Source of the DNA: JBGTSJ01 sp041940305
Lineage (GTDB): Bacteria; Planctomycetota; Planctomycetia; Planctomycetales; Planctomycetaceae
DNA length: 64,000 nt
Reading direction: 5' to 3'
Assembly (NCBI GenBank): GCA_041940305.1
Contig: JBGTSJ010000025.1
Coordinates: 16,679-80,678, forward strand
Shown here: in pieces, positions 8,269 to 18,680 of the stretch
Numbering within the stretch: position 1 is the stretch's first letter
Layout: every line of letters starts with the position of its first letter
The notes under the pieces: model-generated
What the model was told of the DNA's origin: nothing
The model's database searches: none
What the model saw: the letters and a program-made list of their open reading frames with translations, nothing else
Translations under genes and position numbers: made by a program

Positions 8269-9738
8269 ATGCCGACTCCCGCACAACCAGCCGTTCCCGT
8301 GACGCCGGACACATTCAGCCGGCGCGGGCTCTTCACCCGCGTGGGAGACGGAATCCGGACGGCCGCCCTGACGGCCCTGCTCAGCCGCGACCTGTTTGGG
8401 ACCGAATCGACGCATCACGTCCATAAGGACGTTCGCCCGCGGACGCCGCATCATCCGCCGCGCGCGAAGGCCGTCATTCATCTGTTCATGAACGGCGGCC
8501 CAAGCCAGATGGACCTGTTCGACCCGAAACCCGAACTCGATCGCCGGCACGGCGAGTCCTACTTCGACGCCATCGCCGGCGAGGTGGAGTTCCCGCAGAA
8601 CGCCGGCGCGCTGCTGCGGAGTCCGTTCAAGTTCGCACAGCACGGAGAATCCGGCGCCTGGGTGTCGGAAGTCATGCCGCACTTCGCCCGTCAGGTGGAC
8701 AAGGTGGCCCTCATCCGGTCGATGTACACGACCAACCTCACCCACGAGCCGGCCCTCTACAAGATTCACTCGGGCAGCGAGTTCACCGGGCGGCCCTCGC
8801 TCGGCGCGTGGGTCACCTACGGGCTGGGCTCCGTCAATCAGAACCTCCCCGCCTACGTCGTGCTCGACGATCCGCTGGGATTGCCGGTCAACGGGATCGA
8901 CAACTGGCAGTCCGGCTATCTGCCGCCGACTTTCCAGGGAACGCGGTTTCGCGCGACCGGCTCCCCCGTACTCAACCTCGAGCGCGAGTTTGAGGAGCCG
9001 GAGAGCGTGACGCTGCTCGAACGGGATCTCATCTCGCGGCTGGACCACATGCATCGCGCCGCCCGGCCGTCGCGTCCGCAGCTCGACGCCCGCATCGCCA
9101 GCTACGAACTCGCCGCACGGATGCAGCTGACTGCCACCGACGCGCTCGATCTCACGCAGGAAACCGCAGCCACGCTCGCCGCCTACGGCATCGACGATCC
9201 GGTCACCGACTCTTATGGCCGCCGCTGCCTCATTGCCCGCCGTCTGGTGGAGCGGGGCGTGCGGTTCGTGCAGCTGTTCATCAACAGCCAGATCTGGGAC
9301 AACCACAACGAGATCGGCACGTCGCTCGCCGACGCGTGCCGGCGGACCGACCAGCCGATCGCCGCTCTGCTGGACGACCTGGATCAGCGCGGTCTGCTGA
9401 ACGAGACACTCGTCGTGTGGGGCGGGGAGATGGGCCGCCTGCCGATCTCACAGCTGCCGGACGATAAAGACCCCGCCAGGGCCGGCCGCGACCACAACAA
9501 GAACGCCATGGTCAGCTGGCTGGCCGGCGGCGGAGTCAAGCCGGGCGTGCTCCATGGAACCACGGACGAACTGGGATTCGCCGCCGTCGAGGACAAAGTC
9601 AGCGTACCCGACTGGCATGCGACCATCCTGCACCTCCTCGGCCTGCATCACGAGGACCTCTTCATCGATCACGCGGGACTGAAAGAGCGGCTGACGGGAG
9701 TGACCCCTGCGCGCATCGTCGACGAGATCCTGGCGTAA
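8269..9738 (+). CDS. DUF1501 domain protein (sulfatase-like fold)
   Basis: A 489-residue protein. The N-terminus carries a twin-arginine-like segment (FSRRGLFTRVGDG), as is common in this family. Family-typical stretches follow: VIHLFMNGGPSQMDLFDPKP, the HNEIG region, VVWGGEMGRLP and GRDHNK. DUF1501 proteins belong to the alkaline phosphatase/sulfatase-like superfamily, and the conserved Asp, His and Gly-Gly clusters fit metal binding. They are almost always encoded next to a PSD1 cytochrome protein, as here, and the two are presumed to work together outside the cytoplasm. It ends 59 bases from the end of the convergent DUF1552 gene. Confidence 0.93.
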   Translation: MPTPAQPAVPVTPDTFSRRGLFTRVGDGIRTAALTALLSRDLFGTESTHHVHKDVRPRTPHHPPRAKAVIHLFMNGGPSQMDLFDPKPELDRRHGESYFDAIAGEVEFPQNAGALLRSPFKFAQHGESGAWVSEVMPHFARQVDKVALIRSMYTTNLTHEPALYKIHSGSEFTGRPSLGAWVTYGLGSVNQNLPAYVVLDDPLGLPVNGIDNWQSGYLPPTFQGTRFRATGSPVLNLEREFEEPESVTLLERDLISRLDHMHRAARPSRPQLDARIASYELAARMQLTATDALDLTQETAATLAAYGIDDPVTDSYGRRCLIARRLVERGVRFVQLFINSQIWDNHNEIGTSLADACRRTDQPIAALLDDLDQRGLLNETLVVWGGEMGRLPISQLPDDKDPARAGRDHNKNAMVSWLAGGGVKPGVLHGTTDELGFAAVEDKVSVPDWHATILHLLGLHHEDLFIDHAGLKERLTGVTPARIVDEILA

Positions 9739-9797
9739 GCCTGCCGGCGGTCCGACCGTGCAGCGACCGCGGGAGTCGATGCCGGGGCGTCGATCCC

Positions 9798-11138
<1,341 letters not shown>

Positions 11139-11204
11139 GTCGCAAACTCCCTCAAGAGCGGATGGAGACCGTACGCCGCATCCTGCAATGACCGGCGCGC
11201 CGCG

Positions 11205-14198
11205 TTACTTGGTCTGAAACAACTCGCTGTGAATCAGCCAGCGGAGCAGATCCTGCGTCCGATAGCTGTCATCTCTCAACTGTACCCCGTTTTCCCGCAG
11301 GAACTCAATCTCATTGTACTTGAGATCGCGTCCGAGCAGATACATCGACAGGTGCTCCAGGAAGCTGAAGGCCACCTGATCGATCCGGTCGTCGGCGAGG
11401 TACTGCCGGAGCGCGGCTGCGTCCTCGACTTCCGTTCCGTCGGGGAGCGTGGAGCGGGCGTCCACCAGTTCGGAACGGAACCGTCCGGCTGCGTCGAATT
11501 GCTCCAGCGGGAGCCCCCAGGGGTCGATGCCGCGATGGCATTCGGCGCATCCGGGCTGATCGCGGTGCCGCTCCAGCTTCTCGCGGAGCGTCAGCCGGCC
11601 GGCGTCACCTTCTGGCAGCGCGGGAACGTTGGGCGGCGGATCATCGGGGGGCTCGGCAATGATCTTCCGCGCCAGCCAGGCGCCGCGCTTGACCGGATGC
11701 GATTCGCGTCCGTCCGACAGGCCCGCCAGGACGGCCGCCTGAGACAACACGCCGCCGAGATGCGGGTCGCCGTGCCGGACGGGGACGAATTCGAAACCGC
11801 TCTCGGTCCGATCCCCCAGTCCGTAGTAGGCCGCAACGACTTCGTCCGCGAGAATGTAATCGGACTGGACGAGTTCCCGGAGTGGCCGGTTCTGCTGCAG
11901 CAGGTATCTCAGGTACTGGAGCGGTTCCTCGCGCAAGTGCGTCTTCGCTTCGCGGTTCAATGCAGGGAAACGGCCGGAATCGACCGCGAGGACGTCGAAC
12001 CGGTCCAGGCTCAGCCAGCGCGTGCCGAACTCGTCCAGAAACTGCGCGAAACGCGGATCGGCGATCATGCGACTGATCTGTTCGTCGAGTTCCGTAGACA
12101 GTTCTCCGGCGTCCGCCAGACGCAGCAGCTGGTCGTCGGGCGCGGTGTTCCAGAGAAAGTACGAAAGCTTCGACGCGAGCTCATACGCGTCGAGCGGCTC
12201 CGGCGAATCGCTCTCTTCGATCAAGAACAGAAACTGGGGAGAGGTGAGGATGACCGTCAGCGCATCCTTCACGCTCTCCTGAAGATCTCCCCGTTCTGCA
12301 AACGAACTCGCCCACACGGCCAAAACCGGCTCCAGTTCTCCTTCCCGAACAGGACGCCGAAAGGCTCTCGCTGCAAAGGACGCAATCACCTCGTGGGCGT
12401 ATTCCGCCGGTGCGACGTCCCCCTGACTCTCGACGAAGATCCGGCGATGGCTCTCGGGCGGCCACGTCTCATGCAGCGGGCCTTCAAACTCGACGGATCG
12501 AACCAGCAGCCGCGGCATGTCGCGACCGTCGGTGTACTCGCTCCGCACGCCGATCTCCCGCACGCCCGCCAGGTAGTTGACGTTGTCCTCCTCGACGTCG
12601 GGACTCGGAAAGTTGTTGATGGCCCCCTCGAACACATACTCGGCAAACTCGGCCGACATGACTTCCTGCGGCGGGCCGACCGGGTTGAGAGTGCTGCCGC
12701 AATCGCGCCGAAAGCCGAGATGGACGCCCAGGCGGGGGCTTCGCCGCTCGAACTGCTCGAAGCGGATGCGCACCGGGTCTTCCGCGCCGAGCGGCGTCAA
12801 CTGGACTCGCGCGACGGCCGCATCGCCATCCGCCGCGGCCGTGACGCGCAGCGGACCTTCCGGCAGCCGCACCACCAGAAAAGCCGGCTGCACCAGGGCG
12901 CCGGAGAACTCGCGTTCACCCAGAGTGAGCGCGACTTGCGGAACGGAGTTCGCGGACTCGGATGCGGCGGTGAGATCCACCTGGTAAACGCCCGCGGTGA
13001 CCGCAACGGTCGATCCGGAGGCGTCAGCACCGGCGATGACGATCGCATCCGCAGCATCCGCCGCACGCCCCTCGGCGCCGGGATCGAGCAGGAGTCCGTC
13101 GTCATACCTGGCGGCGGTGACGGTCACCCGGAAGCGCCCCTGCCGCGGCAGCTCCCGCAATGAAATCTTGAAGTTCGCCTTCGGACCGTACGTGCTGTCC
13201 ACACTAAAGATTTCATTGCTGGGAATCGCGGGACGCAACAGTAGTCCTTCCGGCACCGTCCCATACGCGTCCCCCTTGGGGTAACCCTCCGCACCGCGCA
13301 TGCAGGCGAACACCGAGTGATAGATGCTGTCGAATTCGCGCCATTCCCGAACGGTGTCGTTCCCCTGATATCCCTCGATAAAGCGATAGTGCGTCTGCAT
13401 CCGGAACGGTTCGAACGCGAACGGCTTGTCCGGCGTCAACTCGGTGACGACCAGCTCGTCGTTCTGAAGGAGATGACTGAGAGCGCCGAGCACCAGCGCG
13501 TCCGGGCAGGGATCCGGGTTGATGTCGCGGCCCAGATCGACCTGGAAGTTCTGAATGACGGGCGGCTGCAACTCATCGACCATGCACAGGCTCAGCGCCC
13601 GATCGGCGATTTCGAAGTACGCTTCGACCTGCAGTGGCGACAGGTGAGCATCCTCGCCGTTGTTGACGAAACCGCTGCGGGCGACGCCGTCGGCCGGCAG
13701 GATGCCCGTGACTTCCTCATCGAGGCCCAGCAGGTCGCGGAGCGTGTTGCGGTACTGGGCGTTGGTGAGCCGCCGCACGGCGCCGTTGTGCTCCTGGTCC
13801 TGAGAGCGGGCCGTCGTCAGCGCCGCGTCGATCCAGTCGACGAGCCGCTGCCGCTCTTCGGCCGTCGGTTGCGGCTCATCCGCTGGGGGCATCGACTCCC
13901 CCGCAAGCTGCTCGCGGACGTCCTTCAGCAGGAAGAGCTGCCGGTCGGCGAGCGTTCCGTCCAGCACATCCACGCGGATGCCGGACTTCATCTCATCTAC
14001 GTTGTGGCAGCGGAAGCAGTACGTCTCCAGCAGCAGCCGCACGTCGTCTTCGAACGACCGTGCGACGCCGGCCGCATCATTCGGCACTGCAACCGGCGGT
14101 GAGTCGCCGCGATCTTCGGCTGTCGGGCCGAATGCCGGCAGCGCGCTGACGAAGATACCAATCGCGGCACAACACATCACCGGCCGCCACAATCGCAT
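11205..14198 (-). CDS. DUF1587/1592/1588/1585 planctomycete cytochrome c protein
   Basis: A 997-residue protein. The ATG at 14198 gives a signal peptide (MRLWRPVMCCAAIGIFVSAL); longer starts would run into the ATPase gene upstream. A heme motif CFRCH lies at about C61-H65. Then come DUF1587 (RRLTNAQYRNTLRDLLGLD), a central beta-rich carbohydrate-binding-like part, DUF1595 (FAARAFRRPV), DUF1592 (YELASKLSYFLWNTAPDD), DUF1588 (GVLSQAAVLAGLSDGRESHPV, with a CAECH motif) and DUF1585 at the end. It forms an operon with the downstream DUF1552 gene. The role is unproven; an extracytoplasmic redox or polysaccharide-associated function is inferred from the family. Confidence 0.92.
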   Translation of the reverse strand: MRLWRPVMCCAAIGIFVSALPAFGPTAEDRGDSPPVAVPNDAAGVARSFEDDVRLLLETYCFRCHNVDEMKSGIRVDVLDGTLADRQLFLLKDVREQLAGESMPPADEPQPTAEERQRLVDWIDAALTTARSQDQEHNGAVRRLTNAQYRNTLRDLLGLDEEVTGILPADGVARSGFVNNGEDAHLSPLQVEAYFEIADRALSLCMVDELQPPVIQNFQVDLGRDINPDPCPDALVLGALSHLLQNDELVVTELTPDKPFAFEPFRMQTHYRFIEGYQGNDTVREWREFDSIYHSVFACMRGAEGYPKGDAYGTVPEGLLLRPAIPSNEIFSVDSTYGPKANFKISLRELPRQGRFRVTVTAARYDDGLLLDPGAEGRAADAADAIVIAGADASGSTVAVTAGVYQVDLTAASESANSVPQVALTLGEREFSGALVQPAFLVVRLPEGPLRVTAAADGDAAVARVQLTPLGAEDPVRIRFEQFERRSPRLGVHLGFRRDCGSTLNPVGPPQEVMSAEFAEYVFEGAINNFPSPDVEEDNVNYLAGVREIGVRSEYTDGRDMPRLLVRSVEFEGPLHETWPPESHRRIFVESQGDVAPAEYAHEVIASFAARAFRRPVREGELEPVLAVWASSFAERGDLQESVKDALTVILTSPQFLFLIEESDSPEPLDAYELASKLSYFLWNTAPDDQLLRLADAGELSTELDEQISRMIADPRFAQFLDEFGTRWLSLDRFDVLAVDSGRFPALNREAKTHLREEPLQYLRYLLQQNRPLRELVQSDYILADEVVAAYYGLGDRTESGFEFVPVRHGDPHLGGVLSQAAVLAGLSDGRESHPVKRGAWLARKIIAEPPDDPPPNVPALPEGDAGRLTLREKLERHRDQPGCAECHRGIDPWGLPLEQFDAAGRFRSELVDARSTLPDGTEVEDAAALRQYLADDRIDQVAFSFLEHLSMYLLGRDLKYNEIEFLRENGVQLRDDSYRTQDLLRWLIHSELFQTK

Positions 14199-14289
14199 TC
14201 GAAATCGCCTCTTGTCTCGCGGCCCCGATTCCGCAGGCGGTAGCCCACTCCTGCCTGGGCAGCGCTGCGGACGTCGCTGGAATCCGCGT

Positions 14290-15525
14290 TCAGCCTGCCA
14301 GAAGCACGCGGTGCATTTCTTCAACCGACGTGACTCCGGAGAGTACCTTGTCGATCGCCGATTGCTCGAGGGTCTGCATGCCGCGCTGCCGAGCCAGTCC
14401 CCGCAATTCCTTGCCCGGCCGCTCGTGGAGGATCGCGTCGCGGATTTCCGGATCGACGCGCATGACTTCAAAAATGCCCGTCCGTCCCGAATAGCCGGTA
14501 TGGAAGTTGGCCGGCGAGGGGACGCCGCGGACCAGGTCGACGCTCTCGGCGTGCTCCGGACTGAGCCCGAGCATCTGGGCGGTGGCCGCATCGGGATGGT
14601 AGGTCTCCCGATCGTTGGTGCACACCTTGCGCAGCAGCCGCTGGGCGATGACGCAGTTCAGGCTGTCCGCGATAAACATCGGCGGAATCTCGAACTCGCG
14701 GAACAGGTCGATCGTGGCGCTGGTGTCGTTCGCGTGAAGCGTGCTGACGACCTGAGTACCGGTGAGCGCCGCCCGTGCCGCGATATGGGCCGTCTCCGAA
14801 TCCCGGATCTCGCCAACCATAATCACGTTCGGATCCTGTCGCAGAATGCCGCGGAGCGCTTCGACGAAACCGAATCCGATCTTGGCATCCGTCTGGATCT
14901 GGTTGATCCCTTCGATCCGCCGTTCGACCGGGTCCTCGATCGTCACCAGGCAGCGGCCGGGGTCGTTGAGCAGGGAGAGGCAGGCGTATGTGGTGGTGCT
15001 CTTGCCGCTGCCGACTGGACCGACGCTCAGCACCATCCCGTGCGGCGCGCGCAGGGCACGGTGAATCACATCGAGCTGGGCCGGTTCGATTCCGAGGTCT
15101 TCCAGCCGCGTTAGCCGCGAGTCGTCGGGCATCAGCCGCAATACCAGGCGCTCGCCGTGAATCGTCGGCCCGCTGCCGACGCGCACGTCCCGCTGATGCT
15201 TCAGGACCGAACTGCTGATATGTCCGTCCTGACAGAGCCGGCGCTCGGTGATGTCCATTCCCGACATCAGCTTGAGACGGGAGATCACCTGCGGGGCCGT
15301 CTGCGATGTGAGCGTCAGCACGTCATGCAGGACGCCGTCCACGCGAAGGCGGACATGCAGCCCGTCGGGCCGTGGATCGAAGTGCACGTCGGTGGCGCCG
15401 ATCTCGAACGCGCGTTCGAGCAGCAGATCCACCAGCGGCGCGGGTCCGACGACGTCCGCCAGTTCGCGCAGCTCCTGCTGCAATGCAGTCTGACGTCCTT
15501 CCGGGCGAGCGTGCGTGTCGTTCAT
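14290..15525 (-). CDS. GspE/PilB-type secretion ATPase
   Basis: A 411-residue hexameric ATPase of the type II secretion/type IV pilus family. Visible are an N2-like segment (ATDVHFDPRPDGLHVRLRVD), Walker A (GPVGSGKSTTT), the Asp box, Walker B (IMVGEIRDSETA) and the His box (VSTLHANDTSA). The N1 domain found in full-length GspE is short. The C-terminal zinc tetracysteine is not conserved: only one Cys remains, in LRKVCTND. An ATG at 15525 was preferred to a TTG at 15582; neither has a good ribosome site. It lies just downstream of a STAS membrane protein and no pilin or secretin gene is nearby, so it may serve a distant system. Confidence 0.85.
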   Translation of the reverse strand: MNDTHARPEGRQTALQQELRELADVVGPAPLVDLLLERAFEIGATDVHFDPRPDGLHVRLRVDGVLHDVLTLTSQTAPQVISRLKLMSGMDITERRLCQDGHISSSVLKHQRDVRVGSGPTIHGERLVLRLMPDDSRLTRLEDLGIEPAQLDVIHRALRAPHGMVLSVGPVGSGKSTTTYACLSLLNDPGRCLVTIEDPVERRIEGINQIQTDAKIGFGFVEALRGILRQDPNVIMVGEIRDSETAHIAARAALTGTQVVSTLHANDTSATIDLFREFEIPPMFIADSLNCVIAQRLLRKVCTNDRETYHPDAATAQMLGLSPEHAESVDLVRGVPSPANFHTGYSGRTGIFEVMRVDPEIRDAILHERPGKELRGLARQRGMQTLEQSAIDKVLSGVTSVEEMHRVLLAG

Positions 15526-15590
15526 GAATATCGATGACGTTGAGGTGGGTGATGAATCAGCGGTCGATTGTGCCGCCGGCAACCGAATTG

Positions 15591-16292
15591 CTATGGCGCG
15601 GGCAGTTGCATGTATCCGAATACGGCAACGGCGATCCCGGCGATCGCGGACAACAGGCCGAGTACACGTCCCCAGGACCGCTCCCGGATCAGCGAGATCA
15701 ATCCCAGCACCGCGGCCACCACGCCCCCGCCGAACAGGCCGGCGACCACGAGATCGCGCTTCATCGGCTGATTCGTCAACAGTGCTGCCAGCACGCCTGC
15801 AGCAACCAGCGCGCCAACGAACGCCAGGACGCCCAGCAGGGGGAACCCGGAGGCGGCCGGAGGATCGACTCCCGCTGGTGTCGCTGTCGCGGATGCGGGG
15901 GACACACCCAACCGCTTCAGGCCTTCTTCATAAGTGGGCGTGATCGTCCAGACTTTGTCGAGCCCGGCCAGCCGCAACACCTCCTGCGGCATCCCCTGCC
16001 CGCAGACGACGACGGTCTTGCCCCCCGCGGTCTGCACCGCCTTCCAGATGCGGACCACCAGCGCGACCAGCGCGCTCCCCATGTACTCAAGTCCGGAGAG
16101 GTCAATCAGCCACGCCGGCTTCTTTTGACCATCGACGTTCGCCAGGACCTCCTTGCCGACGCGATCGATGTCGCCCCAGGCGGCTTTGCCCATGGCGGGA
16201 TCGAGGCGAAGCACCGCATGCGAGCGCGCAACTTCCAGACGATAACCCTCTGTGGCCGGAGTCACTGACGAATCCTCGATGGAGTGGAGCAC
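15591..16292 (-). CDS. STAS-domain protein with C-terminal membrane anchor
   Basis: A 233-residue protein. Residues about 10-125 form a STAS (anti-sigma-factor antagonist) domain, including WLIDLSGLEYMGSALVALV. The usual phospho-acceptor serine is kept at about S73, but the Asp that normally precedes it is Gly. After a Pro/Ala-rich linker come three hydrophobic segments (about 148-172, 180-202 and 210-230), so the STAS domain would be tethered at the inner face of the membrane. STAS domains bind anti-sigma kinases in partner-switching pathways; no partner gene is nearby. The following ATPase gene is close enough for cotranscription. Confidence 0.8.
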   Translation of the reverse strand: MLHSIEDSSVTPATEGYRLEVARSHAVLRLDPAMGKAAWGDIDRVGKEVLANVDGQKKPAWLIDLSGLEYMGSALVALVVRIWKAVQTAGGKTVVVCGQGMPQEVLRLAGLDKVWTITPTYEEGLKRLGVSPASATATPAGVDPPAASGFPLLGVLAFVGALVAAGVLAALLTNQPMKRDLVVAGLFGGGVVAAVLGLISLIRERSWGRVLGLLSAIAGIAVAVFGYMQLPAP

Positions 16293-16315
16293 CGCCTTTC
16301 GGCCGCGCGGGAGAA

Positions 16316-16327
16316 ATGCACGTGCAT
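16316..16327. promoter_or_regulatory. Perfect 12-bp palindrome, candidate operator
   Basis: ATGCACGTGCAT is a perfect palindrome. It lies inside a longer imperfect dyad from 16313 to 16335 (outer arms GAAATG and CATTTC). It sits in the intergenic region between the divergent STAS gene, starting 24 bases away, and the GH32 gene. The position fits a regulator binding site, but the regulator is unknown. Confidence 0.45.
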
Positions 16328-16483
16328 GTCATTTCACGCCCCCGCACGCAGAAACGCAAGCGCACCGCCGCAATTTGCAACACTCCACGCCGATCCGTTG
16401 AACCAAATCTTAACGACCGCGATGATGGGCGATGAACGCGGACTCCATTCCGCTCGCAGGCATTCGTTCGACCGGACTTCCCT

Positions 16484-18631
16484 ATGCCGACGTCAGTCGC
16501 CACCGCAGCATTTCTCGCGCTGTTCGCGCTTCCCTGCGCCATCTCTCGTGCCGACGACGTCCGCGCCGATATTCTCGTCAACGACTTTGAAGCAGCCGAT
16601 TACGGCGAATGGTCGGCCGAGGGGGACGCCTTCGGTCCAGGGCCTGCACGTGGAACACTTCCGGGTCAGATGCCTGTCTCAGGATTCGAAGGGGAGCGGC
16701 TGATCAACACGTTCTTTGAGGGAGACGCCTCCACGGGCACACTCACCTCATCGCCGGTCCGCATCGAGCGCCGCTATCTGAATTTCCTCATCGGAGGCGG
16801 CGGCCATCGCGGCGAGACCTGCATGAACCTGCTGCACGAGGGGAACGTGGTCCGCACCGCAACCGGTTCCAACACCGCCGCCGGCGGCAGCGAGGCTCTC
16901 GAATGGCGCACCTGGGATGTCCACGACTTGCAGGGCGAGAACATCGTCCTGCAGATTGTGGACCGGCACACCGGCGGCTGGGGGCACATTAACGTCGATC
17001 ACATCGTCCAGAGCGACCGCAAGCAGGAGCAGGCGCCCGTTCAACGGGATCTCGCCATCACCGCGCAATACCTCCACCTCCCCGTCAAGACCGGTGCGCC
17101 CCCGCGGCGGATGCGGCTCGACGCGGAGGGCCGCACCGTTCGCGAGTTCGAAATCGAACTGGCCGAGGAGGAGCCTGACTTCTGGGTCTTCACCGACGTC
17201 GACGACTGGATCGGCCAGACCCTCACTCTGCACGCGGACAGGCTCCCTCCCGAATCCGCCGCCCTTGACGCAGTGAGTCAGTCGGACGAACTGCCCCGGG
17301 AGGACGAGCTGTACACCGAACCGCTGCGGCCGCAGTTTCACTTCACCTCCCGCCGCGGATGGCTCAACGACCCCAACGGTCTCGTCTTCCACAACGGCAG
17401 ATGGCATCTTTTCTACCAGCACAACCCTTACGGGTGGAACTGGGGCAACATGCACTGGGGACACGCCGTCAGTTCCGACCTGTTTCACTGGAAAGAACTC
17501 GGAGAGGCCATCTATCCCCGCCAGTTCGGCGACTGGGCATTCTCCGGCAGTGCAGTCGTTGACCACCACGATACGTCGGGCATGCAAACCGGTGACGAGC
17601 CCGTGCTCGCAGCCTTCTACACCAGCACCGGTCGCGGCGAATGTGTCGTCTTCAGCCACGACGGCGGTGACACCTGGACCGAGTATGCAGGCAATCCCGT
17701 CGTCCGGCACCCCGGTCGGGATCCGAAGGTGGTCTGGCACGAACCCGCTCAACGCTGGGTAATGGCCGTCTATACCGAGCCCGATGGACAGCGACAGATC
17801 GCGTTCTACACGTCAGCTGACCTCAAGGCATGGGAGTTCGCCAGCCGCATCGACGGTTTCTTTGAATGCCCGGATCTGTTTGAGCTCCCGGTCGATGGCG
17901 ACGACTCCCGCACGCGCTGGGTCCTGTACGCCGCCGATGGCCGCTACGTGCTGGGAGACTTCGACGGTCGCGAGTTCAGGCCGGAGTCCGGCAAGCACCA
18001 GCTGTGGCACGGCAACTTTTATGCGGCGCAGACGTACGACAACGCTCCGGACGGGCGACGCGTCCAGATCGGCTGGGGCCAGGGGATCACATTCCCGGGC
18101 ATGCCCTTCAACCAGCAGATGGTCGTCCCGGTGGACCTGACGCTCCGCTCAACTCCCGACGGCATCCGTATGTTCGCCGAGCCCGTCCCCGAACTGCTGG
18201 CTCTGCGCGGAGAGGAGTTTGAAATTGATGAACACGAACTGGCCGATGAATCGCGGACGATCGAAGGCCCTGCGGGCGGTCTGTTTGACATCGAACTGAT
18301 CGCCGAATCTGCCGATTCCGGCGCCGTGGGGCTGAGAATCGGCGAGCATTCGGTCGTCATCGACTCCTCTGGGAGAGACGATCCGGCATCCCGGACGCGA
18401 TCGCTTCGCTGCGGTAACGTCGCCGTTCCGATTCCGGCAACGGGCAGCGTCCGGCTGCGAGTCCTCGTGGACCGCGGCTCGATCGAGGTATTCGTCAATG
18501 ACGGAGCGCTCGCCCTGTCCGTCGGCACGCTCGTCCCCGCAGATCACCCGCCGCTGGAACTCTTCGCCACCGGTGCGCCGGCGACCATCAGCGGCACTGT
18601 CCACAAGCTCAACTCCATCTGGATCGACTGA
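16484..18631 (+). CDS. Glycoside hydrolase family 32 (fructan hydrolase / levanase-like)
   Basis: A 715-residue secreted enzyme with signal peptide AFLALFALPCAISRA. Residues about 25-180 form a beta-sandwich, probably carbohydrate-binding. The GH32 five-blade propeller follows. It carries the nucleophile in WLNDPNGLVF (about D296), the transition-state stabiliser in GRDPKV (about D413) and the acid/base in ECPDLF (about E461). The C-terminal beta-sandwich includes LRVLVDRGSIEVFVNDG. The enzyme should hydrolyse beta-fructosidic bonds in levan, inulin or sucrose; the exact substrate cannot be read from sequence. No sugar transporter or fructokinase is adjacent, so it appears to work alone outside the cell or in the periplasm. 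Confidence 0.93.
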   Translation: MPTSVATAAFLALFALPCAISRADDVRADILVNDFEAADYGEWSAEGDAFGPGPARGTLPGQMPVSGFEGERLINTFFEGDASTGTLTSSPVRIERRYLNFLIGGGGHRGETCMNLLHEGNVVRTATGSNTAAGGSEALEWRTWDVHDLQGENIVLQIVDRHTGGWGHINVDHIVQSDRKQEQAPVQRDLAITAQYLHLPVKTGAPPRRMRLDAEGRTVREFEIELAEEEPDFWVFTDVDDWIGQTLTLHADRLPPESAALDAVSQSDELPREDELYTEPLRPQFHFTSRRGWLNDPNGLVFHNGRWHLFYQHNPYGWNWGNMHWGHAVSSDLFHWKELGEAIYPRQFGDWAFSGSAVVDHHDTSGMQTGDEPVLAAFYTSTGRGECVVFSHDGGDTWTEYAGNPVVRHPGRDPKVVWHEPAQRWVMAVYTEPDGQRQIAFYTSADLKAWEFASRIDGFFECPDLFELPVDGDDSRTRWVLYAADGRYVLGDFDGREFRPESGKHQLWHGNFYAAQTYDNAPDGRRVQIGWGQGITFPGMPFNQQMVVPVDLTLRSTPDGIRMFAEPVPELLALRGEEFEIDEHELADESRTIEGPAGGLFDIELIAESADSGAVGLRIGEHSVVIDSSGRDDPASRTRSLRCGNVAVPIPATGSVRLRVLVDRGSIEVFVNDGALALSVGTLVPADHPPLELFATGAPATISGTVHKLNSIWID

Positions 18632-18680
18632 CGAGTTGTGCCCTCCGCTGAAGCTGGCTCGACATCCACCACGGAGCACT

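Noticed and set aside
11229..13163. 644-residue plus-strand open frame opposite the DUF1592 gene
   Set aside because: It is an antisense shadow; the minus-strand frame carries the heme motif and all DUF domains.
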